Source: Anaerolinea sp. (GTDB lineage: Bacteria > Chloroflexota > Anaerolineae > Anaerolineales > Anaerolineaceae). From it: a DNA stretch of 64,000 bases. The stretch is taken from NCBI GenBank assembly GCA_029975965.1, contig JARKOV010000093.1:1-64000 (forward strand), written 5' to 3'. Positions 53,931 to 62,426 of this stretch are shown one piece after another. The position numbers and the translations under genes were made by a program. The notes beneath the pieces are model-generated. The model did not search any database, was not told where the DNA came from, and saw nothing but the letters and a program-made list of their open reading frames with translations. Every line of letters starts with the position of its first letter. Within the stretch, counting starts at the first letter, position 1.

Positions 53931-53970
53931 CCGGTTGCCTACCATTTCCTTTTCAAGGTCTGATCCCTAC

Positions 53971-54564
53971 TCAGGAATCCACCCCCAATTCAGCCAGCTT
54001 ATCTTTTGCTGCCTGGGTGATATCGGGCCGGTTGGGAAATAACTCGGCGCAATCGCGGTAGATGTCGATCGCTGAAGGTCGGTCGCCCTCTGCTTCGTAG
54101 AGCTGACCCAGCCGGTAATACACATCCGGATACAAAGGGTGGTTTCGACCGGTGTACATCTGGATGAATGTCTCCGCCTGGCTGATATCCAGCCGGGATT
54201 GCACAATCTCAGCGATCCTCTGCCGGGCCGTGAGGATAAACTCCGGTTTAGGGTTGGCGTAGCGGCTCCCCCACAGTTTGTATGCCTGGTAATAGCCGCC
54301 CCGCTGGACGCGCGTATTGGCTTCGACGTCCACCTCTTCAGACCCGATCAGCGCATCGAGATAACGCCCCTCGCCATAGGCAGCCTCGGCGTCGTTGAAG
54401 AATTCACTGCCGAGGCGGAACGAGTTGTACCAGGCCAGCGCGTAGGTGAAAGCGAACAAGCCGATCACGACCAGCACGATGACCAGGATCCGCCGCGTCC
54501 ACGAAACGGGTCGCCCGACGGAAACCGGTTCGACAGGGAGAGGCACACTGGATGGAATGCTCAC
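53971..54564 (-). CDS. TPR-like membrane-anchored protein
   Basis: The protein has 197 residues. An N-terminal helix (RILVIVLVVIGLFAFTYALA, residues about 25-44) anchors it, and the rest is helical with TPR-like units (AEAAYGEGRYLDALIGSEE, YRLGQLYEAEGDRPSAIDIY). It is the last gene of the sugar ABC operon, 11 bases beyond the permease. Proteins like this often sit beside transporters but have no set function. It could be a scaffold for the transporter or a cell-envelope component. Confidence 0.7.
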   Translation of the reverse strand: MSIPSSVPLPVEPVSVGRPVSWTRRILVIVLVVIGLFAFTYALAWYNSFRLGSEFFNDAEAAYGEGRYLDALIGSEEVDVEANTRVQRGGYYQAYKLWGSRYANPKPEFILTARQRIAEIVQSRLDISQAETFIQMYTGRNHPLYPDVYYRLGQLYEAEGDRPSAIDIYRDCAELFPNRPDITQAAKDKLAELGVDS

Positions 54565-54575
54565 GCTGCCTCCTA

Positions 54576-55424
54576 CTATTTAAAACGGGCGTTGGCGAAC
54601 GCGGCCATGAACTGGTCTTGCAGCAGGAAAAACACGATGACCAGCGGGAAGGTGATCACCGACGTAGCCGCCCAGATCTGCTCGGCGTTCTCGCCTGGGA
54701 TAGCGGTCTGGAATTTATACAGCCCCAGTTGCAGGGTCCACATCTCCGTCCGGCTCAGGTAGAGCAAGGGGCCGAAGAAATCATTCCAACTGCCCATGAA
54801 GGTGAGGATTGCCACGGTTGCCAGACCCGGGCGCATCATCGGCAGGATCACCCGCAGGTAAATGCCAAACTCCGAGGCGCCGTCAACCCGGGCGGCCTCG
54901 ACGATCTCCGTGGGGATCTGCTGCGCAAACTGCCGGAGCAGGAAAATGTTATACACGCTGAGCGCCCCTGGGATGATCAGGGACTGGAACTGGTTCACCC
55001 AGCCCAGCCGGTAGATGATCACGTAAGTGGGGATCAAGAACAACACCCCCGGGATCATCATCGTGACCACCATGAACGAGAAGATTCGCTCGCGGCCTGG
55101 GAATGGGATTTTCGCCAGGGCGTAAGCCACCAGCGAGTCGAAGAACAGGTTGAGCACGGTCGTGCTGACCGCCAGGATCATTGAGTTGCGGAAGAGCAGC
55201 GGCACGTTGAGCGCAGCCCACATTTTGATGTACCCGCTCAACGTCCAATTAGAAGGCAGGCTCATTGGGCTGAAAAGGATCTCACGGCCCGGTTTGAATG
55301 AGTTCATTAAGATGTAGAAGAATGGGTAGGCGAACAGCAAGCCGCCGAGCAGCAGCAGAGCAAAGATCGCCAGGTCCAACCCCAACGGCCGGCCAATGCG
55401 TTTTTTGATACCCAGAATTGCCAT
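54576..55424 (-). CDS. Sugar ABC transporter permease (MalG/UgpE type)
   Basis: The protein has 282 residues from ATG 55424 (MAILGIKKRIGRPLGLDL), which has GAGAG upstream; a start at 55460 would overlap the other permease gene by 4 bases. Six helices are expected. The permease signature is EIVEAARVDGASEFGIYLRV near residue 190, followed by ILPMMRPGLATVAIL, the EAA loop that contacts the ATPase. No ATPase gene is present in the operon, so a shared MsmK-type ATPase encoded elsewhere probably serves it. Confidence 0.9.
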   Translation of the reverse strand: MAILGIKKRIGRPLGLDLAIFALLLLGGLLFAYPFFYILMNSFKPGREILFSPMSLPSNWTLSGYIKMWAALNVPLLFRNSMILAVSTTVLNLFFDSLVAYALAKIPFPGRERIFSFMVVTMMIPGVLFLIPTYVIIYRLGWVNQFQSLIIPGALSVYNIFLLRQFAQQIPTEIVEAARVDGASEFGIYLRVILPMMRPGLATVAILTFMGSWNDFFGPLLYLSRTEMWTLQLGLYKFQTAIPGENAEQIWAATSVITFPLVIVFFLLQDQFMAAFANARFK

Positions 55425-55456
55425 GTTCGTCTCTCTTTCACGCCATGGACGGCCGC

Positions 55457-56350
55457 TCAATCCACGTCCCGTTGCAGGTAACGGAACTGGAGCAGGGTAA
55501 AGACCGCGATCACCAGCGCAAGCAACAGCCCCAGCGTCGAGGCATAGCCCACGTTCGAGCGGTTGAAGGCAGTTCCATACAGGTACAGCACCGGGGTCAG
55601 TCCCTGGCCGTACAGGCCGCCGGTGACATCGAAGTTCATATACACTTCGGTGAACATTTGCAGACCGTTAATGACATCCATGACCAGCAGGAAGAACAAC
55701 TGGGGATTGAGCAGCGGGAGGGTGATTTTCCAGAACTGCGTCCAGCGTGAAGCGCCGTCAATTTGCGCCGCCTCGTAATATTGCGGGTCGATGGTGAAGA
55801 GACCGGCCAGCAAAATTACCATGGTGATGCCAAACCATTTCCAACTGTTGATCAGCGCCAGCACCGGCATCGCCAGCCAACGCGAGGAAGTCCAGAAAAC
55901 GGCCTCCTCCAGGATGCCAGCACGGACGAGGAAAGCCTGGATCGGGCCAATCGGCCCCACCAGGTAATTGCCGATGATCATCACCACCACGATGGAAACG
56001 ATGGTGGGTGTAAAAAAGATCGTGCGAAATACCTTCGTGCCCCAACGCACTTCCTTCACCAACACGGCCACCAACAAGCCAAGCCCGATGGTCAAGGTGA
56101 TGAAAATGACCTGGTTGTAAACCACGTTGAACAGGCTGCGCCAGAAATTGGGGTCGCGGATCCCCGCCAGCCAGTTGAACAGACCCACGAACTCCTGCTC
56201 GCGCGGCTGGACAAAATTGTAGTTAAAAAAGGTCAGGTAAAAAGAGAGAACGAGCGGGTAGATGCCAAACAGCGCGTAAAGCAAAACCCAGGGAGAGATA
56301 AAAATGTAGCCCCAACGCCCCTTTTTGATCCGAGTCAGCAGGCCAGCCAT
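55457..56350 (-). CDS. Sugar ABC transporter permease (MalF/UgpA type)
   Basis: This is a 297-residue permease with six helices and the EAA-loop signature YYEAAQIDGASRWTQFWKIT near residue 203, then LPLLNPQLFFLLVMDVING. It forms the membrane channel with the protein of the next gene, whose ORF could overlap by 4 bases. It lies 108 bases beyond the substrate-binding gene, where a 14-base-pair hairpin is found. Substrate is unknown, but the linked hydrolase and sugar-acid dehydratase genes suggest a plant or microbial glycan fragment. Confidence 0.9.
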   Translation of the reverse strand: MAGLLTRIKKGRWGYIFISPWVLLYALFGIYPLVLSFYLTFFNYNFVQPREQEFVGLFNWLAGIRDPNFWRSLFNVVYNQVIFITLTIGLGLLVAVLVKEVRWGTKVFRTIFFTPTIVSIVVVMIIGNYLVGPIGPIQAFLVRAGILEEAVFWTSSRWLAMPVLALINSWKWFGITMVILLAGLFTIDPQYYEAAQIDGASRWTQFWKITLPLLNPQLFFLLVMDVINGLQMFTEVYMNFDVTGGLYGQGLTPVLYLYGTAFNRSNVGYASTLGLLLALVIAVFTLLQFRYLQRDVD

Positions 56351-56411
56351 CGGTTACACCTCCGGGTTTCCCAATAAAGGATCATCGCGGATCCCGATCG
56401 GAAAGAAGGGT

Positions 56412-56446
56412 GGAGTACAGGCCGGTCTCCCTCCGGCCTGTACTCC
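56412..56446. repeat. 14-base-pair intercistronic hairpin after the binding-protein gene
   Basis: GGAGTACAGGCCGG (56412-56425) pairs perfectly with CCGGCCTGTACTCC (56433-56446) over a 7-base loop. It lies 12 bases beyond the substrate-binding gene and 62 bases before the permease start. No T-tract follows. Stem-loops in this position, as in malE-malF of enteric bacteria, protect the binding-protein part of the message and raise its amount over the permeases. Confidence 0.7.
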
Positions 56447-56458
56447 GGAAATGTTCAA

Positions 56459-57862
56459 TTACTGCGCGAGGACCGCACGAGCCGCCTTGGCGGCTTCTTC
56501 AACCCCTTGCTCGGGGGTCAAGGTGCCCAGGACAACCACCTGGTTGTACACCTTCAACATTTCGTTGGCAACCGCGTCGAACTTGGGGAAGGCCGGCGGG
56601 AACACCGCGGTCTCGATCAAATCGACAAAGGGCTTGCGATCCGCCGCCTGGAAGTAGGGATCACCCTTGAGGCTGGTCTTGACCGGCAGATACCCCAGGT
56701 CCTTGTCGAACTGCAGGTTGTTTTCATCGGTCATCAGGAATTTGATGAACTCCCAGGCCAGCAGCTCGCGCTCGGGGGTGGTCTTGAGGATCATGAAGGG
56801 CCGCCCGCCGAGCGTGGTGTAGGGTTTCATGCCTGCTTCGGGCGCCGGGATCGGGGCCACCATCACGTCCTCGCCGATCACCATGGGTTTATCCTTGGCG
56901 TCCTTGAGGTTGGGCAGCCAGGAATAGCCGTACTGCGGCCACATGCCGATCGAGCGGCTGAAGAAGCTCTGCTCCATCGTCAAGGGGGCAAACTGCTGTG
57001 CCTGCTTGGCGAACTCGAAGAACTCCGCCATCTTGCACTCCGGCCGGTCGAAGACGATGTCCGTGCCGATCCGGTTGAGCAGGTTGCACTGGTTCTGGTT
57101 GATCGTCAGGTAGATCGGCTGGAGCATATTCCAGTACCACCCACCCCAGGCCAGCGCGTCGTTCCAGAACACCGTGCCGTACACTTTGGAGCCGTCTTGC
57201 CGCACCGGCAGCGCCGAGATTTTTTCAGCGTACTCGAGGAACTCGGCCATCGTGGCCGGCGGCTTCTCTGGGTCGAGACCGGCCTCGGCGAAGAGGTCTT
57301 TGTTGTAGATCATCAGGGTGATGTCGATGCCCGCCGGCACGTAATACTTATGCCCGAAGTATTCCTTGACCACCGTGGGATCCAATTCGGCGAAGAGCTC
57401 ATCGGCCCCCGGCAGGTCTTCCAACGGCAACAGCGCATCCATCGAAGCGTACTTGGTGACCATGTAGCCGAACGAGCCGACGATGATATCGGGCTGGTTT
57501 CCGGCGGCGATCAAGGCTTCAAACGCGCCGCCTTCCGGCTCCGGCACCACGTTGACCTTCACGCCAGGATTGGCATCCATGAATTTTTGCGCCATGCCCT
57601 CCATGAAGGGCACCATCGCCCCCGAAATCGAGGCGAAGGTGATCTCTCCCGCAAGGGGCTGCGGTTCAGCGGTGGGCTCAGGCGTTGGAGTGACCACGAC
57701 CTGCTTTTCCACTTCTTTGGTGACCACCACGGTGTTTTCGATAATGACGGGTTCAGGCGTACTGGCTGGCGCGGTCGCGGCTCCTGGAGCGCAGGAGCTC
57801 ACAATCAGGCTGGCGATCAAGAGGATCGCCAATGGTAGAAAACTCGCTTTCACCTTGAACAT
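56459..57862 (-). CDS. Sugar ABC transporter substrate-binding lipoprotein
   Basis: The protein has 467 residues and a lipoprotein signal with lipobox IVSSC (Cys24). A Val/Thr/Pro-rich tether of about 45 residues is followed by a type-1 extracellular sugar-binding fold (EITFASISGAMVPFMEGMAQ, residues about 75-95; KVNVVPEPEGGAFEALIAAG, and YYVPAGIDITLMIYNKDLFA near 175). It has the cluster-B form with WEFIKFLMTDENN late. The ATG has GAGGAG 9 bases upstream. It is first in the operon and its mRNA end is protected by the hairpin at 56412. The ligand is unknown. Confidence 0.92.
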   Translation of the reverse strand: MFKVKASFLPLAILLIASLIVSSCAPGAATAPASTPEPVIIENTVVVTKEVEKQVVVTPTPEPTAEPQPLAGEITFASISGAMVPFMEGMAQKFMDANPGVKVNVVPEPEGGAFEALIAAGNQPDIIVGSFGYMVTKYASMDALLPLEDLPGADELFAELDPTVVKEYFGHKYYVPAGIDITLMIYNKDLFAEAGLDPEKPPATMAEFLEYAEKISALPVRQDGSKVYGTVFWNDALAWGGWYWNMLQPIYLTINQNQCNLLNRIGTDIVFDRPECKMAEFFEFAKQAQQFAPLTMEQSFFSRSIGMWPQYGYSWLPNLKDAKDKPMVIGEDVMVAPIPAPEAGMKPYTTLGGRPFMILKTTPERELLAWEFIKFLMTDENNLQFDKDLGYLPVKTSLKGDPYFQAADRKPFVDLIETAVFPPAFPKFDAVANEMLKVYNQVVVLGTLTPEQGVEEAAKAARAVLAQ

Positions 57863-57956
57863 GATTTTCTCCTCATTCGAAAATGGTGAACCTCAGGGGA
57901 CGTTCCCCACAGATGCAACTCAGGCAATTTCTCTCCGTTGACCTCCTTTGGAAACT

Positions 57957-57970
57957 TGTAAGCCCTTACA
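57957..57970. promoter_or_regulatory. LacI-family operator upstream of the ABC operon
   Basis: TGTAAGCCCTTACA is a perfect dyad of 6-base half sites around two central bases. The same 14 bases occur at 59028-59041 in the regulator's own promoter. It lies 95 bases before the binding-protein ATG, between that gene and the regulator's stop. Confidence 0.75.
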
Positions 57971-58008
57971 CGATGGTGGAATCGTTCATGCCACACAGCG
58001 ATTGGCAG

Positions 58009-59025
58009 TCAGGATTGGCAGCCACAGGATTGGCGGATGATGAGCTGTGAGGAAAAAACCTCGTGCCGCAATGGAGCGTTTCGATCGCTCAACCGGTAAA
58101 GCAAAAGCTGGGCGGCAACTTCGCCGAGCCTTTTCATCGGCTGGCGCATGGTGGTGAGCGGAGGACGGGTATACGCCGCAGCCTGGATGTCGTCAAAGCC
58201 GACCACGGCCAACTGATCGGGCACCTTGATCCCATGCGAGTTGGCGATATCGAGCACTCCCATCGCCATTTCATCGTTGGCGGAAAAGATCGCCGTCGGC
58301 TTATCTGCCAGGGACAACAACTTTTCAGCAGCCAACCGCCCACCTTCGTAGAGAAAACGGCCCGAAACGTGCAGCCCCGGCTCGACCGGCAACCCTGCGG
58401 TCTGCATCGCATCCTGGTAGCCCTGCAAGCGCTCGTGATGCGCCGACGAATCCTCCGGGCCGCCGATAAACGCGATCCGGCGGTGTCCATGCCCGGCCAG
58501 GTGGAGCACCGCATTGTAGGCTCCGCCGCGGTTATCGACCATCACCGAATCACAGTGAAGGGTAGGATGCTGCAGTCCCAGCATAACGAAGGGGATGCGC
58601 TGCCTGGACAGGTGCGCCAGGTGATGCTCCTCCAGCGTGCGCGTCATGATGATGAACCCGTCCACCTTGCTGGCCAGCAGTTGCATGAAGCGCCCTGCCG
58701 AGGCGGTTTTCTCGTGGGTGCCGTAGATCAAGAGGGTGTAATCGTGCCGGCTGGCCTCCTGGTCTACCCCGCTGATGACCATGGAGTAATACGGTCCAGA
58801 CAGGTCGGGGAAGAGCATGGCGATGGTCCCACTGGTCTGCAGAGCCAGCCGCCGGGCAGCCACGTTGGGATGGTAGCCCATCTCCTCCATCGTGCGCAGC
58901 ACTTTCTCGCGGGTCGCAGGTCGCACCTTGTTGCTGTTGGTCAGCACCCGCGAAACGGTGGCGATGGACACCCCGGCCTGCTTGGCGACCGTATAAATGG
59001 TGGGATTGTCCTTATTGGCGCTCAA
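58009..59025 (-). CDS. LacI/PurR-family transcriptional regulator
   Basis: The protein has 338 residues from a TTG at 59025. A 399-residue reading to 59208 would run through its own promoter and is rejected. The N-terminal DNA-binding domain is PTIYTVAKQAGVSIATVSR followed by VLTNSNKVRPATREKV, and the hinge helix NVAARRLA lies near residue 55. The rest is the periplasmic-binding-like sugar sensor (GTIAMLFPDLSGPYYSMVIS, ATGs of DEMAMGVLDIANSHG). Operators at 59028 and 57957 imply self-repression and control of the ABC operon. It may also control the divergent hydrolase operon. Confidence 0.92.
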   Translation of the reverse strand: MSANKDNPTIYTVAKQAGVSIATVSRVLTNSNKVRPATREKVLRTMEEMGYHPNVAARRLALQTSGTIAMLFPDLSGPYYSMVISGVDQEASRHDYTLLIYGTHEKTASAGRFMQLLASKVDGFIIMTRTLEEHHLAHLSRQRIPFVMLGLQHPTLHCDSVMVDNRGGAYNAVLHLAGHGHRRIAFIGGPEDSSAHHERLQGYQDAMQTAGLPVEPGLHVSGRFLYEGGRLAAEKLLSLADKPTAIFSANDEMAMGVLDIANSHGIKVPDQLAVVGFDDIQAAAYTRPPLTTMRQPMKRLGEVAAQLLLYRLSDRNAPLRHEVFSSQLIIRQSCGCQS

Positions 59026-59027
59026 AA

Positions 59028-59072
59028 TGTAAGCCCTTACATTTATTGTAGGGCGGAAATCGGATTTGTCAA
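59028..59072 (-). promoter_or_regulatory. Regulator promoter with overlapping operator
   Basis: On the minus strand TTGACA (59072-59067) and TACAAT (59050-59045) are 16 bases apart, giving a start near 59038. The operator AAATGTAAG-CC-CTTACATTT covers this start and includes the identical 14-mer at 59028-59041; its half sites are exact over 9 bases. The ribosome site AAGGG and TTG start codon lie inside or next to it, so binding would block transcription. Confidence 0.8.
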
Positions 59073-59140
59073 GTAGTTTCAGCGCAAAATCGCCGTTCGG
59101 GTTCCCCCCATCCGGGCGTCCCGATCCTTCACCTTCCTGC

Positions 59141-59168
59141 TTGACTTGCCTGTTTTCCCCTCTATAAT
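59141..59168 (+). promoter_or_regulatory. Strong divergent promoter of the hydrolase gene
   Basis: TTGACT (59141-59146) and TATAAT (59163-59168) with a 16-base spacer predict a start near 59175. A small dyad, TCACC-ATCC-GGTGA, follows at about 59179-59193 and could be an operator. The ATG at 59232 has AAAGGA 6 bases upstream. Confidence 0.75.
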
Positions 59169-59231
59169 GTCGTAAAGGCTCACCATCCGGTGACCGACCC
59201 TGATCCATGACTGGCCTGCAAAGGAACGCTT

Positions 59232-60851
59232 ATGGTCCAACACTACGGCTTCGATTTTGGCGACCCGCTGCTGGTCGCCGGCGATTGGCGGTTGAGCTAC
59301 CAGGTCATCACCTTTGAAAACACCTACGGGCTGGACCCCGAAAGGGTGAAGCTCTCGCAGAACGGAAAAACCCACGTAATGCATGCCGACCGCCTGATGT
59401 GGGCCGGCAACCAGGAAAAAGCCGAGGGTTGGGCCAGGCTTCAGGCGCTCGAGACCGAAGATGGGCTTGAGCTTGTCGCTTCAGCCGGTCACACCCACAC
59501 CATCCGCACGTCCAAGATTCTGATCACCGGCCTTCCCGACGGGGTGATCATTGGCAACCGCTGGAACGAGCAATCCATAGGCGAGGGTCACGTTTACACC
59601 TGGCCGCTGCATTTCAACATGGAACCGATCCACACGCCGCTGCTGTTTTTGAAAACCGAGGCCGGCGATTACTACTATTTCAACTCGCTTGATGACCAGG
59701 TGCGCCGCAAGAGTTTCGCCGTCTACCACGATCCATGGGGCAAAGGCGTGTGTGTTGAGCTGCTGCACAACGACCTGGGTCCGCAGATGACCAACCGCAC
59801 CCAGACCCCCGCCTGGCGCATCGGTAAAACGCGGGATCCCGATGCGGTCGTCCGCGCGCACATGCGCCGCCTCGAGCAGGACTTCGGGCTGGTGCCGTGG
59901 GAAGAAAATCCTTTTGTCCCGCCCTGGCTGCGCGAGATTGGGCTGGTGGCTTACATCCACGGGCAGCATTGGTCGGGCTACATCTTCAACGATTACGAGG
60001 AGATCTTGCGCGTCCTGCGCAACCTCGCCGGGCGTTTCGAAGGAAAACGGATCCTGGCTCACCTGGCCGGCTGGGAGGGGCGCTATTACTGGGTCTACGG
60101 GCAGGCCAAACCCGACGAGCGCATGGGCGGTGAGAAGGGCTTCCGGCGCCTGTGTGAAGAAGCCCACAAGTTGGGCGTGCGCCTCCAGTTGATGATCGGC
60201 GGCAACTGCGCGCACACCGCCTCGCCAGATTTTCACCGCTGGGGCCGTCCTTCCATGCTGCACACCGAAGGCGGGCTGGAGATCTGGGGCAACATGCCCG
60301 ATTGGGACCTCTCGCGCACGCAAGACACCTTCTGGCAGGCCTGGCTCAACCCGGGCGCCCCCGGCTGGCAGCAGTACCTGCTCGAGACCGCCTCGCGCCT
60401 GATCGAAGATTACGCCATCGACGCCGTTTTCCTCGACACCTACGGCATGTGGACCAACGACCCGGCCCACCCCGTCTACCCCGGACTGATCCGCCTGCGC
60501 GACGAATTGAAGCGCAGGTACCCCGAGGCGTTCTTTACCGGCGAAAACTGGTGGGATTTGATGGCCGCCATCTCGCCGATGACCCACGACGACGGTCTTT
60601 ACCTGGGACGCTGGTGGGAGTTCTTCGGTCGCTACAGCCGCGGATACGCCTTCAACGGCTGGGGCGATCCCAGCCGCAACAGCACGGGCGTCAACGAGGC
60701 CGGGTACTTGAAGTACAAACGGGTGCAAGACTCCCCTTACCTGATCCCTTCCTTGATCGTGGTGGATGGCACCCTCGAGAATGCTCCCGGCGAGGTGGAG
60801 AACGTCATCCGGCAGGCAAAGGCCTGGACTGAGAAATATCTGAAATCATAA
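59232..60851 (+). CDS. Putative glycoside hydrolase with TIM-barrel core
   Basis: The protein has 539 residues without a signal peptide. The first 200 residues are beta-rich, and from about residue 230 the pattern fits a (beta/alpha)8 barrel: EIGLVAYIHGQHWSGYIFND, RILAHLAGWEGRYYWVYGQ, GVRLQLMIGGNCAHTASPD, then AIDAVFLDTYGMW near 400 and FFTGENWWDLM near 440. The last two place Asp and Glu where retaining enzymes of clan GH-D-like families keep their acids. The carbohydrate class is unknown. It is next to a sugar ABC operon and a sugar-acid dehydratase, which supports a role in cytoplasmic oligosaccharide cleavage. Confidence 0.65.
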   Translation: MVQHYGFDFGDPLLVAGDWRLSYQVITFENTYGLDPERVKLSQNGKTHVMHADRLMWAGNQEKAEGWARLQALETEDGLELVASAGHTHTIRTSKILITGLPDGVIIGNRWNEQSIGEGHVYTWPLHFNMEPIHTPLLFLKTEAGDYYYFNSLDDQVRRKSFAVYHDPWGKGVCVELLHNDLGPQMTNRTQTPAWRIGKTRDPDAVVRAHMRRLEQDFGLVPWEENPFVPPWLREIGLVAYIHGQHWSGYIFNDYEEILRVLRNLAGRFEGKRILAHLAGWEGRYYWVYGQAKPDERMGGEKGFRRLCEEAHKLGVRLQLMIGGNCAHTASPDFHRWGRPSMLHTEGGLEIWGNMPDWDLSRTQDTFWQAWLNPGAPGWQQYLLETASRLIEDYAIDAVFLDTYGMWTNDPAHPVYPGLIRLRDELKRRYPEAFFTGENWWDLMAAISPMTHDDGLYLGRWWEFFGRYSRGYAFNGWGDPSRNSTGVNEAGYLKYKRVQDSPYLIPSLIVVDGTLENAPGEVENVIRQAKAWTEKYLKS

Positions 60852-60929
60852 GACCTATCATGAACTCATTTTTATGTGACTACTCAGCCAGAGGTGCAAG
60901 AGACCCGAATTTGAGGTGTTACATTTGTT

Positions 60930-60956
60930 AATTTGTGCGGCGAAGCCGTCCAAATT
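60930..60956. repeat. Interrupted hairpin between hydrolase and dehydratase genes
   Basis: AATTTG and CAAATT form the outer stem, and CGGC and GCCG with a GAA loop form the inner stem, separated by a 2-base mismatch. It lies 79 bases after the hydrolase stop. Without a T-tract it may be a processing or stability element inside a two-gene message. Confidence 0.4.
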
Positions 60957-61016
60957 CACCAAAAAAGACGATTCTTTCGATCGTTACGGATGGAGAGATG
61001 AAGCAACGGAGGTAAT

Positions 61017-62192
61017 ATGAAAATCAGCCGTATCACCCCGCTGGTCCTGGGCACCGCCTGGCGCAACCTGACCTTTCTCAAGGTGGAAACGGATGAGGGA
61101 TTGAGCGGCGTCGGTGAAACCCGCTCGCTCAACCACACCGAGGCCGTCTTGGGCTACCTGCAGGAAGCCGGGCGCAACCACGTGATCGGCAGCGATCCCT
61201 TCGAGATCGAAGCGTTGGTCAATCGCATGTACCGCGGCGATTTTGGCCGCGCCGGCGAGATCGTCATGACCGGCATCGCCCTGGTCGAAATGGCCTGCTG
61301 GGACATCGTCGGCAAGGCGCTCAACCAGCCGGTTTACCGCCTGCTGGGAGGCGCCGTGCGCGAGCGGATCAAAGCCTATGCCAACGGCTGGTACACCGTC
61401 GAGCGTACCCCCGAGGAATTTCACAAAGCGGCCCAAAAAGCCGTCGCGAAAGGTTACCACGCCCTCAAGCTGGACCCGTTTGGCTCCGGATTCTACGAGC
61501 TGGAGCGAGCCGAGAAGCTGCGCTCTGTCGCGCTGGTCGAAGCCGTGCGCGACGCCGTCGGGCCGGATGTGGAGATCCTGGTCGAGATGCACGGGCGCTT
61601 CAACCCCGTCACCGCCGTCGAGATGGCAAACGAGCTGGCGCGCTTCAAGCCGGGCTGGTTCGAAGAGCCTGTCCCCCCCGAGAACCTGCCGGCGTTGAAA
61701 AAGGTTAGCCAGGCGATCGCCCCCCTGGGCATCCCAACCGCCACCGGCGAGCGCATTCACACCCCTTACGAATTCCGCGAGCTGCTCGAGCTTCAGGCCG
61801 CCGACGTGCTCCAGGTGGATCATACCCATTATGGCGGATTGCTCAACACGAAAAAGCTGGCCGCCTGGGCCGACGCGTACTACGTCCTGGTCGCCCCGCA
61901 CAACGTGGGCGGTCCGGTCTCCACGGCAGCTGCCCTGCATCTCGCCGCCTGCACGACGAATTTCAAGATCCAGGAGCACTTCAACGATTTCTGCGAGCCC
62001 TACGTCAAGGAATCTGCCCCGGGCAACCCAGAAGTGGTGGACGGCTATTTTGCGCTCCCGCAGGGTCCCGGGCTGGGTGTGACCCTCAACGAGGACGTGC
62101 TGCAGGCGCACCCCGCCCGGCAGGTGTACTTCAACCTTTACGCCGACGACTGGCACAAGCGCCAGGCGAGCGGTGGAAAGACGGGCGAATAA
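61017..62192 (+). CDS. Enolase-superfamily dehydratase, D-galactonate dehydratase-like
   Basis: This is a 391-residue mandelate-racemase subgroup enzyme. Catalytic and metal residues fall in order: K151 in HALKLDPFG, E190 and H192 in LVEMHGRFN, E216 in GWFEEPVPPEN, E245 in TATGERIHTP and H295 in APHNVGGPVST. The spacing follows E. coli galactonate dehydratase (Asp183, His185, Glu209, Glu235, His285) shifted by 7-10 residues. It removes water from an aldonate to give a 2-keto-3-deoxy acid. The first metal ligand is Glu rather than Asp. ACGGAGG lies before the ATG. Sister specificities such as mannonate cannot be excluded. Confidence 0.82.
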   Translation: MKISRITPLVLGTAWRNLTFLKVETDEGLSGVGETRSLNHTEAVLGYLQEAGRNHVIGSDPFEIEALVNRMYRGDFGRAGEIVMTGIALVEMACWDIVGKALNQPVYRLLGGAVRERIKAYANGWYTVERTPEEFHKAAQKAVAKGYHALKLDPFGSGFYELERAEKLRSVALVEAVRDAVGPDVEILVEMHGRFNPVTAVEMANELARFKPGWFEEPVPPENLPALKKVSQAIAPLGIPTATGERIHTPYEFRELLELQAADVLQVDHTHYGGLLNTKKLAAWADAYYVLVAPHNVGGPVSTAAALHLAACTTNFKIQEHFNDFCEPYVKESAPGNPEVVDGYFALPQGPGLGVTLNEDVLQAHPARQVYFNLYADDWHKRQASGGKTGE

Positions 62193-62258
62193 GCCAAGGG
62201 ATGGCAACCGTCTGGCGACCAGCTTTCACACGGGTACTACAGTTACAAGAAATCAAGG

Positions 62259-62264
62259 TATAAT
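62259..62264 (+). promoter_or_regulatory. TATAAT box in the gap before the MutS-like gene
   Basis: A perfect TATAAT is 163 bases before the MutS-like ATG. A TTGACT at 62306 with a poor -10 (TAACAC) is a second candidate. Near the gene, GGCCGG and CCGGCC (62387-62406) can pair in the leader, next to a GAGAGGA ribosome site. Confidence 0.3.
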
Positions 62265-62426
62265 GAATTCAACGACTAGGCGATGAAGCTCGCCAAAACT
62301 GTCTCTTGACTGATAGCTTCTATTGGCATAACACACCCGTAGAGGCTATTATTTTATTAAGTCCGCCGCCAGGAAATGCGTGAACCGGCCGGATGGTAAA
62401 CCGGCCTGATCGAGAGGATAGCAAGA

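Noticed and set aside
59026..59208. An N-terminal extension of the LacI regulator by 61 residues
   Set aside because: The extension runs through its -35, -10 and operator sequences and is absent from the usual 330-340-residue LacI plan. The TTG at 59025 gives a normal length.
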